NCBI GenBank assembly: GCA_012934845.2
Contig: WNNJ02002795.1
Coordinates: forward strand, 25,157-89,156
Reading direction: 5' to 3'
Source of the DNA: Pomphorhynchus laevis
Taxonomy: Eukaryota > Acanthocephala > Palaeacanthocephala > Echinorhynchida > Pomphorhynchidae
Length of the DNA stretch: 64,000 bases
Part shown: piece after piece, positions 52,116 to 63,842 of the stretch
Numbering within the stretch: the first letter of the stretch is position 1
Layout: each line of letters starts with the position of its first letter
Position numbers and translations under genes: made by a program
The notes under the pieces: model-generated
The model's input: the letters and a program-made list of their open reading frames with translations, nothing else
What the model was told of the DNA's origin: nothing
The model's database searches: none

Positions 52116-54558
52116 AAATTAAATTTATAAATTTTTAAATTAAATTTATAAATTTCAATAATATAAATATTTAATATTATAAATTATATTATGATATTAT
52201 TGATTTTATAGTATTATTATCTCTTATTTCATTTATTTTAATATTATTAAATATAATATTAAATTTTATTATCGTTTTTATCTATAAAAATACAATATAA
52301 TTGTTCTTTTATATAAAGCCGTTTTAATTATCACGTAATCGGTTTCAATACAAATGGAATTGTTATTTTAGCTTGTTCGTTAATTTGCATTCAATACAAA
52401 TAGTATATAAAGATATACTATTTTTCAGTATATATTTATAGTTCAGTAAAATGATCAATAAATGATTAATTTATTTTAAACAAATTATTAATTTATTTCA
52501 AATTCATAAAATAGTATCAATATTTGTAATTCGAAATAGTATCATAAGAATTGTATTCTTGTAGTTTCATTCTAAGGTACCACCGACTTTAGAACTTCTA
52601 AGAAATGAAAATATGATCCGTTTGTATACAAGCAAAAACTAATCACATGTCTCTTTACATAAGAGTTAGATAATGTAAATGACGGCAATTTAATAACACT
52701 CCTGAGTCAACAATAAATTTAATATTATAAACATTTAATATCATAAATTATATTATGTTATTATTGAAATTATATAATATTGAATTATTCATTTTGGTAT
52801 TACCGCGATTTTATATTTACTGAGTTAGACATAGAGGAATTCGATATCTGAGTGATTATTGTCTTTTAAGGATGGAAATATGCTGCAAAACAGAATATGA
52901 ACATACCAGAATACCTTATACTATCATGTTTCAATTTCATAGAAAAATTGAATTCAAATTCATCATTGCTACTGTAAAAAATTGTTCAATTTATTAGAAA
53001 AATTGGATTTTTGAATTGGATTTTTGAATTGGATAACAGTTCCTCCTGATGACCGCTAATATTTACATCGTTTATCGTCTGTTATTTATTATTCAATTCA
53101 TAAAAATTGACTTTTATTTAATTGCAATTTTTTGCATTATTTTTATTTTAAATTCCAACTTTATATAAATTATATAAAATCCTTTATAATTATTTATTAT
53201 TTATAATTATTTTTATAAAATCTTTATTACGAAAATTCACGTCGAGTTATTAATCTTACAGTTATTAATCTATAAGTTTCGATATCAATTTATAAAAATT
53301 GACTTTTATTTTAAATAACAATTTTAAATTTTAACTTGATATAAATATAAATTGTATAAAATTTTATATAATTATTAATTATTTATAATTATCTATCGTT
53401 ATTTTATTATTTTAATTTATTATTTCATTATTTTATTAGTCAATTCGTCAAAATTGAATTTTTTTTAATTTTTACTTGAAATTAATATACAGATCTAATA
53501 GAAAAAACGAAAATTAATTAATTTTTTAATTAATTAAAAAAATAAAATTTAATTTTAAAATTTTAATGATAGCGATACTAAATATATTGGTTTTGAATGT
53601 TAGAATTAAATATAATTATAATTATAATTAAATTATAATTATTTGTACTTATGTATTTATTTCGTATATTATTTATTTATTTATTTCGTATTAAGCAGTT
53701 CCTCCTGATGACATCTAATCCTTATTCTGATATAGCGTCTGTTATTTATTAGTCAATTCATAAAAATGACTTACAGTATAAATCTATAAGTTTCGATATC
53801 AATTTATAAAAATTGACTTTTATTTTAAATAACAATTTTAAATTTTAACTTGATATAAATATAAATTGTATAAAATTTTATATAATTATTTATCTTTATT
53901 TTTTATTTTTTTATAAAATACGTATACTCAGTTATCTGATATGATTGTTTCCAGTATATTGGCACAAATTATCATTGTATTGCAACAGTTTGACTTATTA
54001 AGTTTATTACTATAATAAAAATGTCTAAGTCATTTTCAAACTTACAATTCCGCTATTTTAACACATTCTTATTTTTCTACGACAAAGTCAGTATAACGGA
54101 AAAGATCCGTTCATCGTCCTAATAATAACATTTAGCCTATTCATAAATATGAACGTTTTAATAATTATGTCAAAAGGAATTTTTTAAACCCAAATGACTG
54201 CTCACAAGTCGCATCACACTTACTAATTCTTACAGAGCTGAATTAGTCGGCTTAGCTGAGAGCATAATCATCACATTTATTATACAATTTCCAACAATTT
54301 AAACATGAATTAACCATATCACCATACAAATGGAATTTTGAAGCAATTCACAGTTCCTCGTGTCTTTGATATCTCAAGTATTTATTTTATGTTCAAATCT
54401 TTCAAAATATTTTAATATTTCACATCTTTATTCATTACAATTTATGAAATATATCATAAGAATTACGGAACGTATTGTTTTAAATTTTTACATAAAAATC
54501 AAATATACATATTTGATTATAAAACCGTTTGTATACAACGTTAATAAATATAATATAA
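52116..54558. other. AT-rich DNA with two PLE tails and a long direct repeat
   Basis: PLE tails (CAGTTCCTCCTGATGAC ... TTATTAGTCAATTCAT) occur at about 53034-53110 and 53693-53770. A block of about 100 bp (CTATAAGTTTCGATATCAAT ... ATATAAATTGTATAAAATTT) occurs at 53269-53370 and 53784-53885. No gene recognised. Confidence 0.5.
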
Positions 54559-54770
54559 TTAAAATAATTCACTTATTGAATAAAAATTATTAGAGTTAAA
54601 TACACATATGTCATCAATGCATACAAACATATATTTCATATCTTTATATAATTTAGATTTATTTTCTAAACAGTTATGAACAAATTCATATTCTATAAAG
54701 CTTAAAAACAAGTCAGCTATAATTGGGATACTATTACCACCCATTTGAACACCTTTTACTTGTCCATATC
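54559..54770 (-). mobile_element. YIDD-type PLE RT fragment (minus)
   Basis: On minus: [55 protein letters not shown]. It includes motifs B and C. This is the only copy of the family on minus that shows the catalytic box. Confidence 0.75.
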
Positions 54771-55199
54771 ACCATACAAATGAAATTTTGAAGCAATTCA
54801 CAGTTTCTCGTGTCCAAATTTCCTAAAAATAAACTAATTACAAACGAAATCGATAGCAATGAAATTATAATACTTTCATACCTCAATTTTTAAAAAATAT
54901 GAGAGCTACAATAAGGTAAAGTAAATTTCACCGTTTGCAGATTGATCCAGTATTACAGTATAGACGGGATCGATATTTGTAATAAACAAAAGTATTAATT
55001 GGATTGCATGTGAACCTAATATACGAGTCAAGTCATAATCAAGATGCCCGTGTTTTGGAAAATCGTTAGAATATGGCCCAGGGGGCTACAAAACTTTTAA
55101 TTACTTGAGATTTTAAGGCACACCTAGGACGCTTATGTACAGAGCTATTCAAAATTCACGAAAATATTTTAAATAACTTCTTTAATGAGGTTCTCAATA

Positions 55200-56000
55200 A
55201 TAAAAATTGCTTATATTTCAACGACATTGCACTTCTGTGAAACACAAAATCAAATAAATAAATAAAGACTTTGTTAACTAACACAGAAAACATCAAAATA
55301 AATAGTATAAGACATAATCAGAGTTCGACAATAATATCATCTTTGCTTCTTCTTTGTCTTCCCTGCACTTACGACCTCAAATCCAGGGGGATCTGAGCCC
55401 CCAGCCGATCCAACACGCCGACTTCCGACTAAACCACCCGGGGTCTTTCACCCCCCCCCGAAGAATCCAATCGGCGCAAACTATGCTGGGTAAACGAGAG
55501 ACGAGGACCTTAATAAACCTTAGCCTTTGCTTTGGGGGACGTCCTCTCAAAAAGAAGACTAATCCCGAAATAGCCCAGGTGCCCCAAAGGCGCACCTGGG
55601 TTTTTCCTTTCAATGACAGATGCTGGGCCAGTTTCAGAGCCCATTTAGCTTTCTTCAGGATACGTTTAAGTCTATCCAAGTCGGCTTTCGCCGACCAGTT
55701 TACCGTAACGGTGAACCCCAGGTATTTTACTCGACTGATAAAGACAGAGAGTGGTTGATTAATCAAAATGGACGAGAGGACAGAGAGTTCTTATCTCTTA
55801 AGCATTTGTTTTGTTGCAGGGGCGCCATGAAAGACAACCAACTGCGATTTGACAGAGTTTAAAATAAGATTGGACTTGGGTAACTGATATTTTAATGTTA
55901 AAAAGAAACGGCTGATGTCCGACACTATGTCTTTGCACCTGCGTCCAGAAAACAGGGCCAACACAAAATCGGCAAGATAGCTTTGATACATAAAATATCA
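55200..56000 (-). mobile_element. 5'-truncated copy of the LINE at 57-61 kb
   Basis: On minus the frames read LADFVLALFSGRRCKDIVSD, LILNSVKSQLVVFHGAPATK, VKYLGFTVTVNWSAKADLDR, GTWAISGLVFFLRGRPPKQR and DPGWFSRKSACWIGWG. Protein-level similarity to the full copy's C-terminus is very high, so both are young. A short C-run (about 55451-55459) marks a frame break. Confidence 0.85.
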
Positions 56001-56110
56001 GGGACAATTTCAAAATCAAGTAAATGCAACAATATCGAGTAAACTGACTTTAAATTCTAGAGGGTTATTAATGCCAGCGCAGGTCTCTTTAATATCGGCT
56101 AACATTTATT

Positions 56111-56480
56111 TAAGAAGAGTGAGACCATTCCACGTGAATTTCTTGTAAAACATGTAAGCCAGATGCGAAAGAATGACGAATGCCGTTTCTTGCGCTGGCA
56201 AGACCTGCGCTAGCATTTGCCAGTGCTTTTGCTAATGATCCTTTTTGGTGAAGCAGTAGTGCTGATTTAGTACTCGATGATTTTACTAGAAAATTTTCTA
56301 GTACATCAGTCACATTGATTCATTCATTAATTGCCGTCTGCCATTCCTCCTCTGCATCCAGTAGTGGAAGGGATCTGGCACTGAAGAGTCATAGTGATGA
56401 CGAAACGGCATTCGTCATACTTTCGCGTCGGGCTTACATGTTTTACAAGAAATTCACGCGGGATGGTCTCACTCTCCTTA
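56111..56480. mobile_element. Solo MITE with about 70-bp inverted repeats and TTAA flanks
   Basis: The arms GAAGAGTGAGACCATTCCAC and the complement of GTGAATTTC... at the right end (GGAGAGTGAGACCATCCCGC on minus) match over about 70 bp, including GTGAATTTCTTGTAAAACAT. TTAA stands at both ends, as for piggyBac-type insertions, although TA alone is possible. The interior shares blocks with the 26.4-28.5 kb satellite (AGTCATAGTGATGACGAAAC). Non-coding. Confidence 0.85.
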
Positions 56481-56959
56481 AATTATTATATGGTATTCAA
56501 AAAGGTTTAGTGTTACGTGTAAAAATTTTCAAAACGTCAAAAAAATAGAAACAACACAATATGTAATACAGTTGATTAGATTTAAAATTTGAGATCATCG
56601 TAACCTAGCACTTATATTTCCCGATAGAGTTCTCGATTTTGTTGAAAATAAAATTAAATACTAACGGAATTGTGAACTATCGTTTTGAATTTACTGTTAA
56701 TTCGGTAGCAATTAACTCTGAGAAAAACCTACATTTCACGGACAAACTAAAAACATTATTTGCAGGTATTAATTTGTTAGGAATTTCACCGTTAAATATA
56801 CTGTTTTCGAAAATTTCGGTTATAATTTACAAAAAGTTTTAATTATATAATATTTAAATATAATATTAAATATTATATATTTAATATTATATTAAATATA
56901 ATTAATATAATATAATTTATATATATTAAAAAATTATATATTATATATTATAATTATAA
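56481..56959 (+). other. AT-rich spacer before the nested LINEs
   Basis: It contains a weak 67-codon ORF (56639-56842) with no recognisable motif and TATATTAAATATT repeats up to the LINE 5' region. Confidence 0.35.
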
Positions 56960-57344
56960 AAATTTGAGAAATAATATAATTATAAAAATTTATGTTGAAA
57001 AATTTGAGGTTGGAAAAATGACAAAGGGAAAGCCTGATGTGGTTGTAAAATGCTGCACATGTAACGGTCCTGCAGTGCGTTGCAAGGGTTGTCGCTGTGC
57101 AAAGAGTAATAAACGATGTTTTAACTGCGCTGCCCCAAATTGTTGCAATAAAAATACATTGGTTGTTCAGAGTAATAGCGTGAGTTCCGAAGTTTTATAC
57201 AATATAAATGGCACAATGCCCAGTATGGGAGGGCATGCTAACGAATTTGTGTTAGCATCAGTTTATGAAGAAATTTCAAAATGGAAACCGAATCAATTTA
57301 ATTTGCCGAGGTGCAATGAAAGTAGGTTATTCATCAATGTCTTG
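56960..57344 (+). mobile_element. Restriction-like-endonuclease LINE, copy C, 5' part
   Basis: The start Met at 57018 gives MTKGKPDVVVKCCTCNG, then VRCKGCRCAKSNKRCFNC and AAPNCCNKNT. The Cys cluster is intact (copy A has a stop here). The frame continues to LPRCNESRLFINVL at 57344, where the APE-type LINE interrupts it. The remainder resumes at 61215. Confidence 0.85.
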
Positions 57345-57406
57345 GAGAAAAAATTGTAAAAAAATTTACCATCGGTGCTTCAAACAACTTACAAAATCAA
57401 GCTAAT

Positions 57407-58600
57407 ATGGAACGGAACTCAGGTATTTCCAATGTAACATCGAATTTTCAAGCCAAAGAAAACAAGGTTAGTCCTATTTCGTCTAATTTTTTAATCTCAA
57501 GCACGGATGGAGAACTCCCTCCTGTGCCTAAAGTGGTGAATCTGGTAATAATCAGACTTCTTCAACCATTTGAAACGAAGAATCTTTTCAATATTTTTCT
57601 GAGAGAGTTTACAAGCTCTTATAAGAAGAGAATTCTATTTAATTCGATAAAATATTTAGATTCCGAAATCCGGGTTTCTTTCAGCTCTCCAGATCTGGCA
57701 GCATCGTACCTAGAATTTTTCGAAACACACCTAAAAGAATTTGGGTCAACTACTTACAGGCCTATTCAGGCGACTCTGAAAATTAATAATTTTCCGCCCT
57801 TCGCAACGGAGGAAGATATCATTGCTCTCACATCTGAGTTCAAAATTCATAATATTCGCCCAATCCTGGGCAAGAAAGGCCAGGCTATACCAATAGCATT
57901 CTGTTCTACCGCAGTCGATCAGGCGGAATGTCTGGCTAAAAGCAAATGTAACCCCTTTCTGGGGTACAATCTTTCTTTCAATATCGTAGATGCTGATGAC
58001 TTAACATACCCCCATTGCAATGGGTGCCACCTCTGGGGGCACTGGTCCTCGAACTGTACTAGGCCCCATACGTGTGGGGTTTGCAGCTCTTCCGAAGTCC
58101 ATGAGGGGAAATGTTCTCTCCCCCTGTGTTCCAATTGTGGTGGTCATCACCCGGCCTAGTCTAGAAGATGTCCTATCTTCAAAGAATACAAATTAAGGCA
58201 TTGTGGGGCACCGGTCAAACCGGCCCACTTTGCCGCTGCCAGCTTATCCAATTCAAACGGTTATGGTATGTCGGACACCGACATTTTCAAAATTGTTGAC
58301 GCAAGACTACAGATATATAAAGACGAGATTCGAGCCTTAACGAACCATCTGATAGCGAAATTCGAGGAGTCCCGTTCTCCTCCATCGACGATTCTTACCT
58401 CTTCAAAGAGAGCCCCCCGTTCTAAGAAGAGATCATCTTCTAAACAAAAGTTGGCTTCCTTGAAGTTGGCAAAGAAAGATGATATATGTTGGGAGTTGTT
58501 GGCCTCAAAGGGAGATGAAGATAATGCCGGTGGGCAAGTGTCTTCTCCTGGTAGGGCTGGGAGTGAGAAGGGCAACTTTCTCTCTCCTAGTTTCTGCTAG
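57407..58600 (+). pseudogene. ORF1 (gag-like RNA-binding protein) of the APE-type LINE
   Basis: 397 codons in one frame with a single internal TAG at 58157. Residues 130-190 form an RRM-like part (ATLKINNFPPFATEEDIIAL). Then come CCHC-type knuckles: CNGCHLWGHWSSNC, CGVCSSSEVHEGKC and CSNCGGHHPA, followed after the stop by SRRCPIFKEYKL, the usual continuation of such ORF1 proteins. The C-terminus is basic (KRAPRSKKRSSSKQKLASLK). It binds the element RNA. Confidence 0.82.
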
Positions 58601-58634
58601 GAGGTAGGCATCCCACTCCAGCTGTCGTAACACA

Positions 58635-61092
58635 ATGCAAAGTAGTCAAGAGCCTTTTTCACTGAATATACTTCAGTGGAATTCGGGAGGTGCTTCTGCT
58701 CTTAGCCTTCTATCTGGTAGAGATGCGGATGTTATAGTCCTTCAGGAGACGCGGTCTATCCGTATCCCCCAGGACATTACTCGATTTATCCCCAAGCATA
58801 TTTACACCCATTCACTCCGTACATAACCCCTCCTCACGCCTCTTCATCTCAAGGTCTTTTAACCCTAGTTAAATGCTCCTTAAGATCATCCCTTCTTTTA
58901 AACTATTCTTGTCCAGCCCTGTCTTGTTTAGCTGTTTCACTTTGTAAGAATGGTAAACGTATCAGCATAGCCAATATCTATATTAGGCCAGGGGAAATTC
59001 ACAAGAACCGTGATCTCCTGGACCGTATTTTGGGTAGTGGCTATGACATGTTACTCGGTGACTTCAACGACAGAACTGGTCGTTGGATTAATGCAGCACT
59101 CCGCAGAGCCAGGAACGATTACCTTATTCACAAACCACCGTCCCCAACTTTTCATTGCTCAACAACTAATTCTCTCCTCGACATATTACTGCTTCATAAG
59201 ATGTGGTTGTTGAAACCCATCTGTACTGAGCAGTCGCGCCAAAAACAGACCATCTCTCATGACCTAATTCGTTGGCGGATAGAGGAAGATACGTTGCTTA
59301 GAAGGAGGTTTCACTTTGATCCCATTAGAGTGGCTTTCTTTCAGGCGGCTATCCAACTCTTCCCCAGAATTGGTAATGAGAATTTGACCGAATTTAATTC
59401 CTTCCTCTCCTCGCAAGCTACCGCGTTTCTTTCGACTACCTATAAAGGTCATATTTACAATCCCACTCCAACAAAACTCAAGGTTTTGGCTAAAATGCTA
59501 CGTCTTCCCAATGTCTCTGTTTCCGCCAGGCAGGCCATCTCGAATGAATACTGGAGCACTAGATATAGGTTCCAGCTGAGCAGGGATAAGGCGAACATCG
59601 CTCACCTTAACCCTTCTCAGTCTTCCTTCTGGAAGATATTCAAGAAGGAGAAGTTTGTCTGTTGGAAGGATAGAGCTTTGGGTTGGATTGGTAGTATAGG
59701 CCTTGATAATGTTTTGAAGGAGTCACTATCCCTACATAATTATGGAGCCACTCAATCTCCCCAACCAATCCCGCCTTGGGGTGACTTCAGGAGCAGGGAC
59801 TTATCTGTTACAGATATCCTTAACTCCTGGGGGCCACTTCCGGGCACCTCTAAATCCGTCGCTCCACTATCTTCTCGAGTCTGTCAGCTTTTGACAGCCG
59901 ATCAAAGAAGAGAAGTGGCCGTCACAATGCTTTTAGCCTCACCATCCGATGTAGCCGGCATCAATATTAGTCGTAGAATTTTCTTACCAAAGCATAGTCC
60001 GGTTTCATGTCCCAAAGATCTGCGTCCCATTTCGATTCAAAACTCCCTCATCTCCATCTACGAAAAAGCGCTTGCGCGTAGAATCCGCGACCATTTAAGT
60101 AGGCGTAATTTGATCCCACCGATTTTTCACGGTTTGTCAAGGGACGCTCGGTTCATTCAGCAATAGGTGAAGTGCATCAGTTTTGTAGGGATAATAGCCA
60201 TCAACTAGCTGTGGCTGTTTTCCTTGACTTTTCTGCTGCATTTGACCGCATTTCCATTCCCTTTGTTATCTCCTCTCTCAGGTCCCTCGGGTTGCCTGCG
60301 AGAATTGTTAACAGGGTGGAGATATTACTGTTTACCAAGAGGTTCTACTATGAAGACGACCCTGATGCGTGTCAGTTCTACCCTATTACAGGTGTGCCCC
60401 AAGGATCCCCACTTTCTCCTATCTTATTTCTTGCTGCCTCCATTGTACTATTCAAGAATTTTAAACGTGATCAACATCTAGTGGTATACGCTGATGATAC
60501 CACGGCCCTGTTCTCTGGACGCAGGTGCAAAGATGTCGCTTCGGAAATCAGCCGTTTCTTTTTAAGATTAACAAACCAGCTGACCCTATCCAATCTTATT
60601 TTAAATTCATCCAAATCGCAGGTAGTTGTCTTTCATGGCACCCCTGCGACAAAGAAAAAATTAAAGAGACTAGCACTCTCAGCTCTATCTTCTATATTGA
60701 CTAATCAACCACTCCCTACCTTCACAAGTCGAGTAAAATACCTGGGGTTCACTGTTACGGTGAACTGGTCGGCGAAAGCTGACCTGGATAGACTTAAACG
60801 TATCCTGAAGAAAGCTAGGTGGGCCCTGAAACGGGCTCAGCATCTGTCGTTGAATGGGAAAACCCAAGTGCGCCTCTGGGGTACTTGGGCTATCTCGGGA
60901 TTAGTCTTCTTTTCGAGAGGACGTCCTCCAGAGCAAAGACTAAGGTTTCTCAAGCTCCTCATCTCGCGATTACCGCGCATAGTCCGCCTAGATTGGATTC
61001 TTCGGGGGGTGATAGACCCCGGGTGGTTCAGTCGAAGAGCGGCGTGTTGGATGTGCTGGAGGGCTCAGATCCCGCTGGACCTGAGGCCGTGA
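58635..61092 (+). pseudogene. ORF2 (endonuclease and RT) of the APE-type LINE
   Basis: ATG 58635. The endonuclease has ILQWNSGG, VIVLQETRS, ISIANIYIRPG, DMLLGDFNDR and SHDLIRW. The RT follows at about 60000-60500: SCPKDLRPISIQNSLISIYE, VFLDFSAAFDRI (motif A), GVPQGSPLSPILF (B), LVVYADDTTALFSG (C), then VKYLGFTVTVNWSA. The last part is the long C-terminal domain ending QIPLDLRP. Two visible frame breaks: one near 58825 within the endonuclease and one TAG at 60164 before motif A. Otherwise the catalytic residues are present. Confidence 0.88.
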
Positions 61093-61214
61093 CATCATTA
61101 TGAAGACTAAATGCTATTATGAGTTGTCTTATTTGAACTGCATTTGTTTTTTTCTAATGTCTCTTTTCGTTATTTTTTAGTGGTTGTTAGTTATTTAAGA
61201 AATTCCTTATTATT

Positions 61215-63842
61215 ATCAATGTCTTGACGCAGTTGATTAAGAAAGCCTGTTTGGATACGGATGATGGTAGTGCACTGCAAAAAGTCACAATAGTGAGTCA
61301 ATGCATTCTTCAAAGATTAAAGTCCAGGAAGGTTAGTTTGATAAGACAGGCTATGAAAAGGCGTATCGAGAGGTGGAATTCCGATTATTGGAGTGAGCTT
61401 ATAGCTAAAGCTCGTTATCTACAATCGACTAGAAAAAGCAGAGGGTGTATACAAGCTCAGATTGATTGGAAAGTAGCGTTTAGACGCTCTATGCAAAAGG
61501 GTGATACCAAAGCAGCAATAAAATCTTAGGAAGACGCTTCAGGTGGATCATATCTGAATCCTGATGATTTCATAGAATCTTCAACCGTACGACAGTTGCT
61601 GGAAAGCAAACATCCAGAAGGAGATCGCGTATATGTAGAAGGTATGATGACTTGTCCGCATCCTAACTTACTGCCATTTCATCCAGTGATGTTTGACAAG
61701 ATTGATGCTGAGAGTATTATTACAGAGGCCCGACGCACTCGCGGTTCCGCAGGGCCCTCTGGGGTAGATGCCTCTACATGGAAACAAATGCTAACTTCTT
61801 TTGATAGAGATTCAATGGCGTTGGCTGATGCATTGGCCGGTTTTACAAGAAGACTTGTAGCGGGTATTGTACCAAAAGGTTCAACTTCAGCACTTGTAGC
61901 CTCCAGGTTAATCGCAGTTGCAAAGAATAACGGAATCCGACCCATAGGGGTGGGCGAGGTGTATCGTCGGATTATTTCAAAGGTAATTCTCAAAACAATT
62001 TCTATGCATATTCAGAGCGTCGCTGGTACTATGCAATTGTGCGCAGGACAAAGATGTGGAGCGGAATACATAGTACGTAGTTTACGATCATCTCCAATGG
62101 AAAAACGTGATTATTGTGTGCTTCTAATTGACGCAAAGAATGCATTCAACTGTGTAAATCGTAAGATGGTACTAGCAAACATGGAAAATGTATGTCCGCC
62201 TTTGCTTAATGTGTTAACGAACATGTATTCGGAGGATCCTATGATGATAGGAGACGATATAATATTGTCTCGCGAAGAGTTCACACAGGGTGATCCTCTG
62301 CCTATGGTTGCATTCGCGGCTTCTACAATTCCTTTAATATTGCGTTTGAAGGAGGCATTTCCGTCTGTCCAACAGATGTGGTATGCAGATGATGTATCTT
62401 GCATTGGGGAGGCGGGTGTTCTTTACCAATATCTTGAAATGATGAAGGACATTGGTCCGTATTATGGTTTTTACATCAATGCTCAGGAATGCCAGTTAAT
62501 CTCTAGATCTAATAATGATATAGCAAGGCCAATATTTGCAGGTAGTGAAATTCTAGTTTCACACCTAGGCGCTGAAGTTCTTAGGTGTCCAATCGGATAT
62601 GGCGACTATGAGCGGAAATGGGTGGAACATAAGGTTGATAAATGGAGTAAGATAGTTAGACGCTTATCGGAAATATCCGAAGCATGTGCTCAACAGACTT
62701 ATCTAGCTTTCATTTTTGCGTTACAACATAAATGGACATATGTTTTTCGTGCGTGCAAATGTGAAAAATCATGGTTACAAGTACTAGAATTGGAAATAAG
62801 GAAAAGCTTATTGCCGGGGATACTGGGGATGAGTGAAATTACGGAGGACATAAGGCAATTAGTTGAACTTCCTACATCTAGCGGAGGCATGGGGATTTTA
62901 AATCCTTGCGAGCTGGTAATCCAGGAATGGAATTGGTCTAAAAAATGTGTTTACCTTTATTAAATGGATACGTAGGACAAGAATTACTTGAGAAACAAAT
63001 ACTGGTAAATATCGGAATTCGGGGTGAAAAGAAGATTTTTAACGATTTAAAACACAGTAAGATTATTGCAGAACTGGATAATTACACAAAAAAATGCCTT
63101 AATTCATGCATCAGAAAAAGGCGCATCAACCTGGCTATCTTCAAGGATTAGCGAAGATAGGCAGTATTGTCTAAATAATCATCAGTTTTATGATAGGCTT
63201 GCCGCTAGATATGGATGGCAATTAAAAGACGCTCCGACAAAATGTGTTTGTGGAGAACTTAACAACGTATCGCACACACTATCTTGCAAAACAGGGGCTT
63301 TACAATTGTTCGACATAATGTGATGCGCGACATTATAGCAGGTATGTTATCTGCAACATGTAAGGCTATTGAAATTGAGCCGGTCCTACTTCCTGTTGAG
63401 TCTTCTTACAAATTTGATAGAATAACAACGTGTAAGGATATGAATGCACGCCTTGATGTTACATGCAGTGGTTTATACGGGGACTCGACAGAGCGGTGTT
63501 TTCTAGACATTTGCGTTTATAACGTTCATGCTCCATCGTATGCCAATCGAAGCCCTCATAGTTTGTTTGAGTATCATCACAACAGAAAGCAGGCCAAATA
63601 TTTAGAGCGAGTATCTAGTGTCGATCGTGCATCATTTATTCCGGCTATTTTTTTCATCGTCTGGCGGAAACAGTAGAGAGTCACATGCATTGCTTAAGAG
63701 AATAGCGTCAATACAGGTCTTAAAAGAGGACAATAACTACAGTGATTGTATCGCTACGTTACGTCGAAAGATCGGGTTTAGTCTAATAAAACCAAATTCT
63801 TGGTGTTTTCGATGTCGTCGTCAGAAGTCTGAAGAGATATAG
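61215..63842 (+). mobile_element. Restriction-like-endonuclease LINE, copy C, 3' part
   Basis: It resumes INVLTQLIKKACLDTDDG after the second target duplication. It then gives VSLIRQAMKRRIERW (linker), the RT (61596-62963), the CCHC finger KCVCGELNNVSHTLSC, RGFTIVRHNVMRDI, nuclease residues ARLDVTCSG and FLDICVYNVHAPSYAN, and the end YSDCIATLRRKIGFSL near 63790. About four breaks. The 3' UTR differs from copy A, so A and C are different subfamilies. Confidence 0.85.
61596..62963 (+). pseudogene. Reverse transcriptase of LINE copy C
   Basis: 455 codons open: [45 protein letters not shown], motif A VLLIDAKNAFNCVNR, motif B FTQGDPLPMVAFAAS, motif C QMWYADDVSCIGEAG, thumb with HLGAEVLRCPIGYGDYERKW and SLLPGILGMSE. 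All catalytic Asp are present. The ORF began upstream: a TAG at 61527 separates it from the linker segment. Confidence 0.87.

Larger units (their letters stand above)
57345..61214 (+). mobile_element. APE-type LINE (jockey/CR1/I-like), near full length, inserted in LINE copy C
   Basis: 3870 bp flanked by the 12-bp duplication ATCAATGTCTTG (57333-57344 and 61215-61226). Order: short 5' UTR; ORF1 with gag-like CCHC knuckles; ORF2 with apurinic endonuclease, RT and C-terminal domain; 3' UTR ending CTTATTATT without a long poly(A). GC-richer than its surroundings. Only a handful of breaks, so the insertion is recent. Confidence 0.92.

Noticed and set aside
55354-55862. Plus-strand ORFs (MSSLHLRPQIQGDLS and others)
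   Set aside because: They are antisense to the clearly coding minus-strand LINE C-terminus.
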